Below are positions 25,322-34,210 of a stretch of DNA of 64,000 bases, one piece after another. The DNA is taken from assembly GCF_012103215.1 (NCBI RefSeq), contig NZ_JAAVNE010000008.1, positions 62,001 to 126,000 of the forward strand, given 5' to 3'. Source of the DNA: Falsiroseomonas selenitidurans (GTDB lineage: Bacteria > Pseudomonadota > Alphaproteobacteria > Acetobacterales > Acetobacteraceae). A model generated the notes under the pieces. The model was not told where the DNA came from. It saw nothing but the letters and a program-made list of their open reading frames with translations, and searched no databases. The position numbers were made by a program, and so were the translations under genes. Within the stretch, counting starts at the first letter, position 1. Every line of letters starts with the position of its first letter.

Positions 25322-26830
25322 TCAGCCCAGCCGCGGCGGCCGCCAGGCGAAGGCGACGGCCGCCAGGCGGGTGACCACTGCGCCCAGCACCGCGGCGACC
25401 ACCACCACCACCACCTCGTCGATCTCGATTTCCGCCCCGCGCAGCGACAGCCAGGCGGACAGCGCCAGGCTCCAGATCAGCGCCACCTCCCCGTAGAAGC
25501 CGGTCTTGAGGTTCGGGATGTTGCCGCCGCCGCGCAGCACGTCGCGCAGGATGCCGCCGCCGGCGCCGGTGATGGTGCCCAGCATCGGCCCCCACAGCCA
25601 GAAGGGCTCCGCCCGCATGCCGAAGGCCACGGCCACGCCCAGCACCGTGCTGGCGCCGAGGCCCAGCGCATCGGCCGCATCGAACAGCCAGCGGTCGATC
25701 CGCCGCCGCCGCATGCCCACCGCCAGCTGTGCCACCCAGAAGGCGAGCATGGCCCGGCCGCGCAGCAGCGACCAGAGATGCGTCACCATCCAGAAGCCGG
25801 CCACCGTGCCGAAGATCAGCATCAGGAAAAGCGGGTCCCGGGCGATGCCGATGGGGAAGCGTCCCACCAGAAGGTCGCGCATGACGCCGCCCGAAGCGGC
25901 GGTCACCCCGGCCAGCACGAAGGCGCCGAACAGGCTCCACTGGCTCTGCCGCGCGGCCAGCGCGCCGGCCAGCGCGGAAGCCACGGCGCCGACGACCCGC
26001 AGCGCGCGGAACCAGTCGCTGTCGATGGTCTGGGACAGCAGCAGTGGGAAGCGGAAGCGCGCGCCGATCGACTCCAGCGTGCCGTCGGCCTGCAGCGCCA
26101 GGATGGCCGCATTGAAGGCGGCCAGGGTCTCGGCGGGGGTGCCGGCGCGGCTGAAGGCCAGGTGCAGCGGCACCATCAGCCGCATCGCCTGTTCCTCCAC
26201 CGCGGGTCCGGCACCCAGCGCGGTGATGGCCAGTGCCACGGAAAGACGCTCCGCCAGGAAGCCGTCGATCTCGCCGGCCAGCAACCGGCGGATGTTGGTG
26301 GGGTCATCCTCCGCCGCGCGGACCAGCCCGGCATTGCCCGGGTCGCCGATCCAGGCATCCAGCGCCGGATGGAAATAGGAATAGCCGCGGCGCACGCCCA
26401 GGCGGAAGCGCTGCCCGCTCCCCAGATAGGCGGCCAGCCCCGTGGCATCCCGGAAGCGCAGCGCCGCAGCCTCCCCCCGCCGCATGATGAGCACGTTGGT
26501 GTCCTGCCGGTAGGGCAGGGAAAGCGCATAGCGCGCCGCGCGCTGCTCGGTGCGGGCAATGCCGGTGGCCAGCGCCATCCGGCCTTCCGCCACCGCCTCC
26601 AGCAGCGGGAGATAGCCCATCGGGGTGAAGGAGACCGGCTGGCCGGCATGCGCGGCGATGGCGCGCACCATCTCGATGTCGAGACCCGTCAGCTCCCCCT
26701 GCCGCAGATATTGCTGCGGCTCCGTCGCATACCAGCCGGCGCGCAGCGCGGCCTGGTCCGCGAAGGCGGGCCAGGCGAGCAGGGCCAGGACCAGGGCCAG
26801 GACGCGGCGCAAGGCGTCAGGGCGCAGCAT
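25322..26830 (-). CDS. periplasmic amino-acid-binding domain fused to a TRIC cation channel
   Basis: A 502-residue fusion. A signal peptide (1-24, cleavage near AFADQ) is followed by an SBP_bac_3 ligand-binding domain to about residue 265, with LTGLDIEMVRAIAAHAGQP, GRMALATGIARTEQR and GEIDGFLAERL. The rest is a TRIC/UPF0126 membrane domain with its two repeats: SGGVMRDLLVG in the first and GAGGGILRDVLRGGGN in the second. TRIC proteins are trimeric potassium-type channels, with the N-terminus expected outside, which suits a periplasmic sensor. The architecture suggests a ligand-gated channel. ATG 26830 overlaps the end of the deacetylase gene by 14 bases, so the two are co-transcribed. Confidence 0.9.
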   Translation of the reverse strand: MLRPDALRRVLALVLALLAWPAFADQAALRAGWYATEPQQYLRQGELTGLDIEMVRAIAAHAGQPVSFTPMGYLPLLEAVAEGRMALATGIARTEQRAARYALSLPYRQDTNVLIMRRGEAAALRFRDATGLAAYLGSGQRFRLGVRRGYSYFHPALDAWIGDPGNAGLVRAAEDDPTNIRRLLAGEIDGFLAERLSVALAITALGAGPAVEEQAMRLMVPLHLAFSRAGTPAETLAAFNAAILALQADGTLESIGARFRFPLLLSQTIDSDWFRALRVVGAVASALAGALAARQSQWSLFGAFVLAGVTAASGGVMRDLLVGRFPIGIARDPLFLMLIFGTVAGFWMVTHLWSLLRGRAMLAFWVAQLAVGMRRRRIDRWLFDAADALGLGASTVLGVAVAFGMRAEPFWLWGPMLGTITGAGGGILRDVLRGGGNIPNLKTGFYGEVALIWSLALSAWLSLRGAEIEIDEVVVVVVAAVLGAVVTRLAAVAFAWRPPRLG

Positions 26831-27710
26831 GGTCCTTGCACCACTGGGCCACCTGGGCATGGGTGGCGAACCACACGCCCTCGAACTTCTTGATCCGCGT
26901 CACCAGCCGGTCCAGCAGCGCGATGCGGCTGCGGTGGCCGATGACATGCGGGTGCATGGTCAGCAGGAACATCCCGCCTTCCTCGTAGGCGCCATCGAAC
27001 TCCGCCGCGAAGATCTCCTCCACGGCCGAAGGCGGCGTGTAGGGGCGGAGGCCCGAAAAGCGCAGCATGTTGAAATACACGGCATCGTCGCGGATCCACT
27101 CCGGCGGCAGCTCGACGATCCCGGTCGGCTCGCCCTGGTCCAGCAGCTCATAGGCATCGTCATCGGCCATCAGGGAACTGTCGTAGAGCAGCCCCATCTC
27201 CTTGATGATGGACAGCGTGTCGACGGAGAAATCCCAGGAGGCGGTGCGCATGCCGACCGGGCGCTGGCCGCTGACCTTCTCCAGCGTGTCGCGCGCCCGC
27301 AGGGTCAGGTCGCGCTCGACGCCGGGCGGCAGCTTGGTGTTGGCCTCGTGGATCCAGGAGTGGACGCCGATCTCGTGGCCTTCCTGCGCCACGGCGCGGA
27401 CTTCCTCCGGGTGCAGCAGGGCGGAGACGGCGGGATAGAAGAAGGTGGCCGGAATGCCGTGCTTCGCCAGCAGGGCACGAATCCGGGGGATGCCCTGACG
27501 GTTGCCGTATTGCCCCTGGCTGATGCGCATCGGGCTTTCATCGGCGTCGCGCAGCGGAATCGTCTCGTGGTCCGCGTCGAAGCTCAGCGTCACGCAGCAG
27601 CGGGCGCCATCCGGCCAATGGGTCGGCCGCAGGCTGCGCCCGGCGCGGGCGCGGCCGACGATCTGGCGCCACTCGGTCTCGGTCCATTCCCAAGGGTTCG
27701 GGCTGGTCAT
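26817..27710 (-). CDS. polysaccharide deacetylase family protein
   Basis: NodB-type metal-dependent deacetylase or amidohydrolase, 297 residues (MTSPNPWEWTETEW). Motif 1 is SFDADHE with the catalytic and metal-binding aspartates, and motif 2 is HEIGVHSWIHE with two metal-binding histidines. A late LLTMHPHVIGH supplies the last histidine motif. No signal peptide is seen, so it is probably cytoplasmic and closer to the PuuE-like group that acts on small amides than to cell-wall deacetylases. It is divergent from the amidase at 27780 and leads into the SBP-TRIC gene. Confidence 0.9.
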   Translation of the reverse strand: MTSPNPWEWTETEWRQIVGRARAGRSLRPTHWPDGARCCVTLSFDADHETIPLRDADESPMRISQGQYGNRQGIPRIRALLAKHGIPATFFYPAVSALLHPEEVRAVAQEGHEIGVHSWIHEANTKLPPGVERDLTLRARDTLEKVSGQRPVGMRTASWDFSVDTLSIIKEMGLLYDSSLMADDDAYELLDQGEPTGIVELPPEWIRDDAVYFNMLRFSGLRPYTPPSAVEEIFAAEFDGAYEEGGMFLLTMHPHVIGHRSRIALLDRLVTRIKKFEGVWFATHAQVAQWCKDHAAP

Positions 27711-27779
27711 GCTGCGGGGTTTCCCTGGCCTGATGGAGCGGCCATGCTGCGCCCCGATGCCCTGTTCCGGAAGCCCCGC

Positions 27780-29207
27780 ATGACCACGCCGACCGATCCC
27801 GCGCAGATGACGGCGGAACAGTTGCTGGCCCTCTATGCCCGCCGCGCCCTGTCGCCGGTGGAGGCGCTGAAGGCGGTGATGGAGCGGGTGGCGCGCTACA
27901 ACCCCTGGGTGAACGCCTTCGCCGCCATGAACCCCCAGGCGCTGCGCCAGGCCGGCGAATCGGAGGCACGCTGGGCCGCCGGAAGGCCGATGGGGCTGCT
28001 GGATGGCGTGCCCTGCACGGTGAAGGATCTGCTCAACATCGCCGGCTTCCCGACGCGCCGCGGCAGCCTGACCACGGATGCGACCCCGGCGACCGAGAAT
28101 GCCCCGGCCGTGGTCGGCCTGCTGGCGGAAGGCGCGGTGCTCCTGGGCAAGACCACCACCACGGAATTCGGCTGGAAGACGCCGAGCGACTGCCCGCTGC
28201 ATGGCGTCACGCGCAACCCGTGGAACCCGCAGCGTTCCGCCGGCGGCAGTTCCTCCGGCGCCGGGGCGGCCGGCGCCGCCTGCTTCGGGCCGCTGCATAT
28301 CGGCACCGATGCCGGCGGCTCCATCCGCATCCCTGCCGCCTATTGCGGGCTGGTCGGCGTGAAGCCGAGCTATGGCCGGATCCCGCAATGGCCGCATGGC
28401 GCCTTTTCCGGCGTGGCCTGTGCCGGGCCAATGACGCGCAGCGTGCGCGATGCGGCGTTGATGATGTCTGCCATGGCGCGCCACGACCTGCGCGACCCGG
28501 TCAGCCTGCCAGATGATCGGCGGGACTGGCGCGACGGCATGGACCAGGGCGTTGCCGGGCTGCGGGTGGCGGTGGTGCGCCGGCTGGGCTTCGACCCGCC
28601 GCTGGATGCGGAAGGGGAGGCCGCGCTGCAGGTGGCCGCCCGCCTGCTGGCCGAACAGGGCGCCATCGTCGAGGATTCAGACCCCGACCTGCCGGACACG
28701 CGGGCCATCTTCTCCCGCGTCTGGGGCGTGGCGATCGCCCGCCTCTGGAGCGGCACGCCGGAGGGAAAGCGCGGCGCGCTGGATGACGGGATCGAGGAAG
28801 TGGCGCGCCGGATGGGCGACATGAGTGCGGCGGATTTCCTCGGGGCCGACATGCTGCGGGTGGAATGCGCCCATGCCATGGCCCGCTTCCACCAGCGATA
28901 CGACCTGATCCTGACCGCGGCCACGCCGACCGCCGCCTTCGACGCGGATGCGCCCACCATCAAGCCGGTGGAGGCGCTGTGGCGCGACTGGGCGCCCTGG
29001 ACCTTCGCCTTCAACCTGACCCGCCAGCCCGCCATCGCCGTGCCGATCGGCCTGGACGAGGAAGGCATGCCGCGCGGCGTGCAGGTGGCGGCGGCGCTGT
29101 ACCGCGACGACCTGGCCTTCCGCGCCGCCCGCGCGCTGGAACGCGCCGCCAGCCTGCCCCTGGCCAATCCGGAAGAAACCGGGCAGATGCGGGCCAAGCT
29201 GAACTAG
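27780..29207 (+). CDS. amidase (amidase signature family)
   Basis: Amidase-signature hydrolase, 475 residues from ATG 27780. An in-frame ATG at 27744 also has a fair ribosome-binding site and would add 12 residues. The Ser-cisSer-Lys triad is visible: Lys82 in TVKDLLNI, the serine run in AGGSSSGAG (157-159) and Ser181 in GTDAGGSIRIPAAYCG. It splits a carboxamide to acid and ammonia; the substrate is unknown. The following genes (FAH-family hydrolase and Bug protein) run in the same direction and may form a degradation and uptake unit with it. Confidence 0.93.
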   Translation: MTTPTDPAQMTAEQLLALYARRALSPVEALKAVMERVARYNPWVNAFAAMNPQALRQAGESEARWAAGRPMGLLDGVPCTVKDLLNIAGFPTRRGSLTTDATPATENAPAVVGLLAEGAVLLGKTTTTEFGWKTPSDCPLHGVTRNPWNPQRSAGGSSSGAGAAGAACFGPLHIGTDAGGSIRIPAAYCGLVGVKPSYGRIPQWPHGAFSGVACAGPMTRSVRDAALMMSAMARHDLRDPVSLPDDRRDWRDGMDQGVAGLRVAVVRRLGFDPPLDAEGEAALQVAARLLAEQGAIVEDSDPDLPDTRAIFSRVWGVAIARLWSGTPEGKRGALDDGIEEVARRMGDMSAADFLGADMLRVECAHAMARFHQRYDLILTAATPTAAFDADAPTIKPVEALWRDWAPWTFAFNLTRQPAIAVPIGLDEEGMPRGVQVAAALYRDDLAFRAARALERAASLPLANPEETGQMRAKLN

Positions 29208-29259
29208 CGGTCCGAAAGGCTCTGTCGGCCCGCTTTGCTGGAACGAGGGGAATTCGACG

Positions 29260-30141
29260 ATGCGGCTGGTGACATTCACGCGCCCGGGCAAGCTGCAGCA
29301 GGAAGTCGGCGCGCTGGGCGCCGGCGATGCGGTGCTGGACCTGGCGGCGGCGGAGCCCCTGCTGCGCGGCCAGTCCATGCTGGACCTGGCCGCCGCGCCG
29401 GCCCTGCTGGACAAGGCCCGCGTCGCCCTCGGCAAGGCCCCCGCCGTCGCCGGCGCCAAGCTCTGCGCGCCGATCCCGCGCACGCCGAAGAACGTGTTCT
29501 GCGTGGGCAAGAACTACCACGAGCACGCGAAGGAATTCGCCGGCTCCGGCTTCGATGGCGGTGCCAAGGACGTGGTGCCGCCCTTTCCCGTGGTGTTCTC
29601 CAAGCCGCACACCAGCATCATCGCCCAGGGCGAGAAGATCCTCGGCCACCTCGATCCGACCGGCGGCCTTGATTATGAGGGCGAGCTCGGCGTCGTCATC
29701 GGCCAGGGCGGGCGGGGCATCGCCAAGGCGGACGCGCTGCGCCATGTCTTCGGCTACACCATCATCAACGACGTCACCGCGCGCCATCTGCAGAAGCGCC
29801 ACAGCCAGTGGATCCTGGGCAAGGGCCTGGACAGCTTCTGCCCCATGGGGCCCGCGATCCTGACCGCGGATGAGGTGCCGGACCCGACGCAGCTCGTGGT
29901 CACCACCTGGGTGAATGGCGAACGCCGCCAGCACGCCCCGGTGGCCGACCTCATCTTCGACATCCCGACCCTGATCGAGGCGATCAGCGCCGCCGTGACG
30001 CTGGAGCCGGGCGATGTCATCGCCACCGGCACGCCGGCCGGCGTCGGCATCGGCTTCAACCCGCCCGTCTTCCTGCAATCCGGCGACGTGGTGCGGATCG
30101 AGATCACGGGCATCGGCGTGCTGGAGAACCCGGTCGCCTGA
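29260..30141 (+). CDS. fumarylacetoacetate hydrolase family protein
   Basis: FAH-fold enzyme of 293 residues acting on a 2-oxo acid, as hydrolase, hydratase or decarboxylase. The family core is present: NVFCVGKNYHEHAKEF near 80, metal-binding acidic residues in DYEGELGVVIG, GYTIINDVTARHLQ, and ATGTPAGVGIGF near the C-terminus. GAGGGG upstream supports ATG 29260. It lies between the amidase and a Bug gene on the same strand. The family is broad, so the exact reaction is not known. Confidence 0.93.
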   Translation: MRLVTFTRPGKLQQEVGALGAGDAVLDLAAAEPLLRGQSMLDLAAAPALLDKARVALGKAPAVAGAKLCAPIPRTPKNVFCVGKNYHEHAKEFAGSGFDGGAKDVVPPFPVVFSKPHTSIIAQGEKILGHLDPTGGLDYEGELGVVIGQGGRGIAKADALRHVFGYTIINDVTARHLQKRHSQWILGKGLDSFCPMGPAILTADEVPDPTQLVVTTWVNGERRQHAPVADLIFDIPTLIEAISAAVTLEPGDVIATGTPAGVGIGFNPPVFLQSGDVVRIEITGIGVLENPVA

Positions 30142-30176
30142 CGCCAAGCCTGCTTCACAAGGGAGGAAAACAACCA

Positions 30177-31148
30177 ATGAACCGTCGTACCCTGCTGGGC
30201 GCCACCGCCGCGCTGCCCTTTGCCGGCCAGGCCCTGGCGCAGGCGGATTTCCCCAGCCGCAGCATGACCATGGTGGTCGCCTTCCCGCCCGGCGGCCAGG
30301 CGGACCTCGCCGCGCGGCCGATCGCCGCCGCGATGGAGAAGGTGCTCGGCCAGTCCGTGGTGGTGCAGAACCGCGGCGGCGCCGCCGGGGCCATCGGCAA
30401 CGCCCATGTCGCGCGCAGCGCGGCGGATGGCTACACGATGCTGATGGCGCTGTCCTCGCTGGCCGTGATCCCGGAGGCGGAGAAGCTGTTCGGCCGCACC
30501 CCGCCCTATACGGTGGAGCAGTTCGCGCCGATCGCGCTGGTCAATGCGGACCCGACCATGCTGGCGGTGCCGGCCAGCGCGCCCTGGCGGACGATGGAGG
30601 AGTTCATCGCCGCGGCGAAGGCGAACCCGGGCAGCATCCCCTACGGCTCCTCCGGCACCTATGGCACGCTGCACGTGGCGATGGAGATGCTGGCCGCGGC
30701 TGCCGGCTTCAAGGCGCTGCACGTGCCCTTCGGCGGCGCCGGCCCGGCCATCACCGCGCTGCTCGGCGGCCAGGTCCAGGCGCTGGCCTCGGCGCCCGGC
30801 ACGCTGACGCAGCATGTGCGCTCCGGCCGCGTGCGGGTGCTGGGCTGCTGGGGCAGGGAACGCGTCGCCGCCTTCCCGGATGTGCCCACCTTCATGGAGA
30901 AGGGCTTCTCCGAGGTGGAATTCTACATCTGGGCCGGGCTGTTCGTGCCGGCGGCCACCCCCGCCCCGGTGCAGGCCAGGCTGCGCGAGGCGGTGCGCCG
31001 CGCGGCGCAGGATCCGGTGACGGTGAACGCCTTCAACGCCGCCGGCGCGCCGGTGGCCTATCTCGACGCGCCGGCGTTCAAGACCTTCTTCGAGCAGGAC
31101 AGCGCGCGGCTGCTGCGCGCAGTGGCGCGCATCGGCAAGGTGGAATAG
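30177..31148 (+). CDS. Bug/TctC family periplasmic solute-binding protein
   Basis: Periplasmic binding protein, 323 residues, with a GGGAGG-type site upstream. The signal peptide (MNRRTLLGATAALPFAGQAL) is cleaved near LAQA. Landmarks are VAFPPGGQADLAARPIA, VVVQNRGGAAGAIG, YGSSGTYGTLH and HVPFGGAGPAITAL. It follows the FAH gene by 35 bases, so it probably imports the compound handled by the amidase and FAH-family enzymes. No permease is nearby. Confidence 0.93.
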   Translation: MNRRTLLGATAALPFAGQALAQADFPSRSMTMVVAFPPGGQADLAARPIAAAMEKVLGQSVVVQNRGGAAGAIGNAHVARSAADGYTMLMALSSLAVIPEAEKLFGRTPPYTVEQFAPIALVNADPTMLAVPASAPWRTMEEFIAAAKANPGSIPYGSSGTYGTLHVAMEMLAAAAGFKALHVPFGGAGPAITALLGGQVQALASAPGTLTQHVRSGRVRVLGCWGRERVAAFPDVPTFMEKGFSEVEFYIWAGLFVPAATPAPVQARLREAVRRAAQDPVTVNAFNAAGAPVAYLDAPAFKTFFEQDSARLLRAVARIGKVE

Positions 31149-31152
31149 GGCA

Positions 31153-31181
31153 GGGCGCGCCCCCGGCCCGGGGGCGCGCCC
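31153..31181. terminator. strong stem-loop between convergent genes
   Basis: Two 14-base arms (31153-31166 and 31168-31181, GGGCGCGCCCCCGG and its complement) are perfectly inverted around one base, between the convergent ends at 31148 and 31189. It is very GC-rich and lacks a U-tract. A two-way terminator is the likely role. Confidence 0.65.
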
Positions 31182-31188
31182 GCCGGGC

Positions 31189-32805
31189 TCAGGCGCCCCA
31201 GTTGCGGGCGGAGAAATCCATCACGAAGGACTTGGCCGGCTGCCAGGGCAGGTCCTTGCGCTTGCCGGTGAAGTTCGCGGTCTGGAACAGCACCGTATAG
31301 GCGGGGTCCTCGCGCTCGGTCAGCGTGAGCAGGCGGCGGAAGGTGGCGCGGCGCTTCGCCAGGTCGCCTTCCGTCTGCAGCGCCTCCATCAGCTTCGGCG
31401 ATTCCGGGTTCTGCCACTGGCCGCTGGCCCAGGTCTGGCCGCCCGGCGCATAGACGGACATCGGCGCCACCGGGTCGTTGAACACGGCGGTGTTGGAATT
31501 GTCGCACAGGCCGCGGCCTGCGAAGCGGCCGAGCACCTGGCCCCAATTCTCCTTCATCTCGATCTGCACGTTCAGCCCGGCCTGGCGCCAGCCCTCGACC
31601 AGGATCTGGGAGGAGGCGACCTGCAGCGTGTAGTAGTTGTTCAGCAGCTGGTAGGGGATCGGCTGGCCCTGGTAGTTCGCCTGCCGCAGCAGGCGGCGGG
31701 CCTCGGCCAGGTCGAAGCGCGGCGCCTCCCAGTCGGCGAGGTACATGTCGCCATAGACTTCCCATTGCAGGCCGCGCGGCACCGCGGTGCGGCCGCCCCA
31801 CAGGCTGTCGACGATCGATTGCCGGTCGATGCTGTGCGACATGGCGCGGCGCACCAGCGGGTTGGCCAGCACCGGATGCGTCTTGTCCCAGACGATCAGG
31901 CGGTTGTTGTTGATCGGCCCGCCGACCACCTCATGCCGCGGGCTGCGCTCGATGCCCTGGATCTGGTCCGGCGGCAGGTCGCAGATGAAGTCCCAGTCGC
32001 CCGCCTGCAGCCCGGCGACGCGCGCGGCGACATCCGGCACCTCGACGAAGCGGATGCGCTTCAGCGGCGGGCGGCCGCCCCAGTATTCGTCATGCGCTTC
32101 CAGCACCAGATCCTGGCCCGGGCGGAAGGACGCCACGCGGTAGGGCCCGGTGCCGACCGGCTTGCGCGCCCAGTCGAGCCAGGTGGCGGCCTGCGCGAAG
32201 GCGGCGCGGGAGAAGATGGCGCCCGTCGTGCGCGTCAGGCGGCCTTCCAGCGTCACATCCGGCACGGCGTTGACGAAGCGCACGGTGCGGCGGTCGACCA
32301 CCTCCATGCGCTCGAAATTCGGGAAATGCGCGCGGCTGATCGCGGCGGCCTCGGGCGGCGGCGTCTTGCCGGCACCGCCGGCGGTGGTGGAGACGAACAG
32401 GCCGCGATTGTCAGCCGGCAGGCCGGTCCACATGCGCTGGTTGGAGAAGGTGAAGGCGACGTCCTCCGCCTCCATCACGCGGCCATCATGCATCCGCACG
32501 TCGTCGCGCAGCGTGAGTTCCAGCGTCTTCGCATCGATGCGGCGCCAGGAGGTCGCCAGCACCGCCTCGGCCCGCTGCGTGCGCACCCAGTCGATGCCGA
32601 TCAGCGGTTCGGAAAAGCTCGGCATGATGCGGAAGCCGACATTCGACTGTTCGCGCATCGGCTCCAGCGTGCCGGAGATGCTGACGATCTGCACGGCGAC
32701 GGTGATGGAAGGCCGCGTGTCCGGCCCGGCATTCTGCGCGATGGCGAAGCGCGGCAGCAGCGATGCGCCGGCCGCGGCGCCGAGGATGTGTCTGCGCTGG
32801 ATCAT
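31189..32805 (-). CDS. peptide/nickel-type ABC transporter substrate-binding protein (family 5)
   Basis: Large periplasmic binding protein, 538 residues, of the DppA/OppA class. It starts at 32805 (MIQRRHILGAAAGASLL) with a twin-arginine-like signal ending near AIAQNAG. Family features are TLRDDVRMHDGRVMEAEDVAFTF, GTGPYRVASFRPGQDLVLE and PLVRRAMSHSIDRQSIVDS. It binds an oligopeptide or another bulky solute. No DppB/C/D/F genes are adjacent, so it uses a remote permease. It is divergent from an M20 peptidase, which could act on the imported peptide. Confidence 0.93.
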   Translation of the reverse strand: MIQRRHILGAAAGASLLPRFAIAQNAGPDTRPSITVAVQIVSISGTLEPMREQSNVGFRIMPSFSEPLIGIDWVRTQRAEAVLATSWRRIDAKTLELTLRDDVRMHDGRVMEAEDVAFTFSNQRMWTGLPADNRGLFVSTTAGGAGKTPPPEAAAISRAHFPNFERMEVVDRRTVRFVNAVPDVTLEGRLTRTTGAIFSRAAFAQAATWLDWARKPVGTGPYRVASFRPGQDLVLEAHDEYWGGRPPLKRIRFVEVPDVAARVAGLQAGDWDFICDLPPDQIQGIERSPRHEVVGGPINNNRLIVWDKTHPVLANPLVRRAMSHSIDRQSIVDSLWGGRTAVPRGLQWEVYGDMYLADWEAPRFDLAEARRLLRQANYQGQPIPYQLLNNYYTLQVASSQILVEGWRQAGLNVQIEMKENWGQVLGRFAGRGLCDNSNTAVFNDPVAPMSVYAPGGQTWASGQWQNPESPKLMEALQTEGDLAKRRATFRRLLTLTEREDPAYTVLFQTANFTGKRKDLPWQPAKSFVMDFSARNWGA

Positions 32806-32954
32806 GTGGGGGGCTCCCGTCCCGAAGGCCGCGGACGCTAGGCGCGGGGGGTGACCGGGCGATGACGCGGGCATGAAGGCTGCGCGATGGCGGCCCTTCC
32901 CACGCCCTGTCGCGGATGCGACGCTGCCGGTGTTGCAGCAGGGAGTGGATGACC

Positions 32955-34139
32955 ATGTCAGCGGGGGCCAACATCATCACCTGGCTGTCTACACAACGCG
33001 CCTCGATGATCGAGGTGCTGCGCGAGATGGTCGACACCGATGGCGGGAGCTATGACAAGGAAGGCGTCGACAGGGTCGGCGCGCAGGTGGTGCGCTTCAT
33101 GGCGCAGCATGGCATCCCCGTCGAAATCCTGCCGCAGCAGAAGCACGGCGACTGCATCCGCGCCATGCTGCCCGACGAGACCGGCCCCGGCGCCGGCACG
33201 GGCGGTGGCAATGCCCGGCAGAACATCCTGCTGATGGGCCATCGCGACACCGTCTTCCCGAAGGGCGAGCCGACGCGCCGCCCCTTCACCATCGAGGGTG
33301 ACCGCGCCTTCGGCCCCGGCGTCGCCGACATGAAGGCGGGCCTGGTGATGAACATGTTCGTCCTGGCCGCCTTCCATAAATTCGGCGGCGCGCCCGGCCC
33401 GCTGGTGGCGCTGTTCACCGGCGACGAGGAGATCGGCTCCCCCGAAGGTCGCCCGGTGATCGAGGCGGAGGCGAAGGCCGCGCGGGTGGTCTTCAATTCG
33501 GAGCCTGGCCGGCCGACGGGCGGCATCGTCACCGGCCGCAAGGGCGGCGTGTTTTCCGTCTTCGACATCGAGGGCAAGGCGGCCCATTCCGGCGGCAATT
33601 TCGAAGCCGGCATCAGCGCCATCGGCGAGCTGGCGGCGAAGGTCACCGCGATCCACGCGCTGACCGACCTGCAGCGCGGCATCACGCTGAATGTCGGCCT
33701 GGTGACCGGCGGGCAGAGCGTCAACACGGTGGCCCCGCACGCCCAGGGCCAGATCGACCTGCGCTACGTGGAACCCGCGGACCGCGAGGAGGTGATGGCG
33801 AAGATCCACGCCATCATCGACCGCTCCTTCATCCCCGGCACCCGCGCGAAGCTGACCATCAAGGGCGAGTTCCTGCCGCTGACGCAAAACCCGGAATCGG
33901 CGGCACTGTTCGCCACCTACCGCGAGGCCGCCCGCGAATCCGGCTTCGACCCCAGCGGCGAATTCTCCGGCGGCTGCGCCGACAGCGGCTTCACCGCGGC
34001 CATGGGCGCGCCCACGCTCTGCGCCGTCGGCCCGGTCGGCGGCCGCGCCCATACGCCGGAGGAATACCTGGAACTCGACAGCCTGGTGCCGCGCGCGCAG
34101 ACGGTGGCGCGCGCCATCCTGAAGCTCGGCCCGGCCTGA
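32955..34139 (+). CDS. M20-family metallopeptidase (glutamate carboxypeptidase type)
   Basis: Zinc-dependent exopeptidase of 394 residues, close to carboxypeptidase G2. ATG 32955 has GGGAG nine bases upstream; ATG 32949 is too close to it. Metal-binding and catalytic residues are in place: His96 and Asp98 in GHRDTV, Asp125 in GVADMKAG, Glu158/159 in GDEEIG, Glu183 in NSEPGR, and the final histidine in GRAHTPEEY. The dimerisation domain lies between about 190 and 300. There is no signal peptide, so it acts in the cytoplasm, probably on peptides or N-acyl amino acids taken up by the neighbouring transporter. Confidence 0.94.
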   Translation: MSAGANIITWLSTQRASMIEVLREMVDTDGGSYDKEGVDRVGAQVVRFMAQHGIPVEILPQQKHGDCIRAMLPDETGPGAGTGGGNARQNILLMGHRDTVFPKGEPTRRPFTIEGDRAFGPGVADMKAGLVMNMFVLAAFHKFGGAPGPLVALFTGDEEIGSPEGRPVIEAEAKAARVVFNSEPGRPTGGIVTGRKGGVFSVFDIEGKAAHSGGNFEAGISAIGELAAKVTAIHALTDLQRGITLNVGLVTGGQSVNTVAPHAQGQIDLRYVEPADREEVMAKIHAIIDRSFIPGTRAKLTIKGEFLPLTQNPESAALFATYREAARESGFDPSGEFSGGCADSGFTAAMGAPTLCAVGPVGGRAHTPEEYLELDSLVPRAQTVARAILKLGPA

Positions 34140-34150
34140 CACCCCGCGGT

Positions 34151-34174
34151 TGCCGGCGGAACGATCCGCCGGCA
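34151..34174 (+). terminator. stem-loop after the M20 peptidase gene
   Basis: A perfect 10-bp stem (34151-34160 with 34165-34174) closed by the tetraloop ACGA, 11 bases after the peptidase stop. A classic compact hairpin, although no U-tract follows. Confidence 0.65.
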
Positions 34175-34210
34175 TGATCCCCGCCCCGAAGTCCGGGGAG
34201 GGACCGCCCG

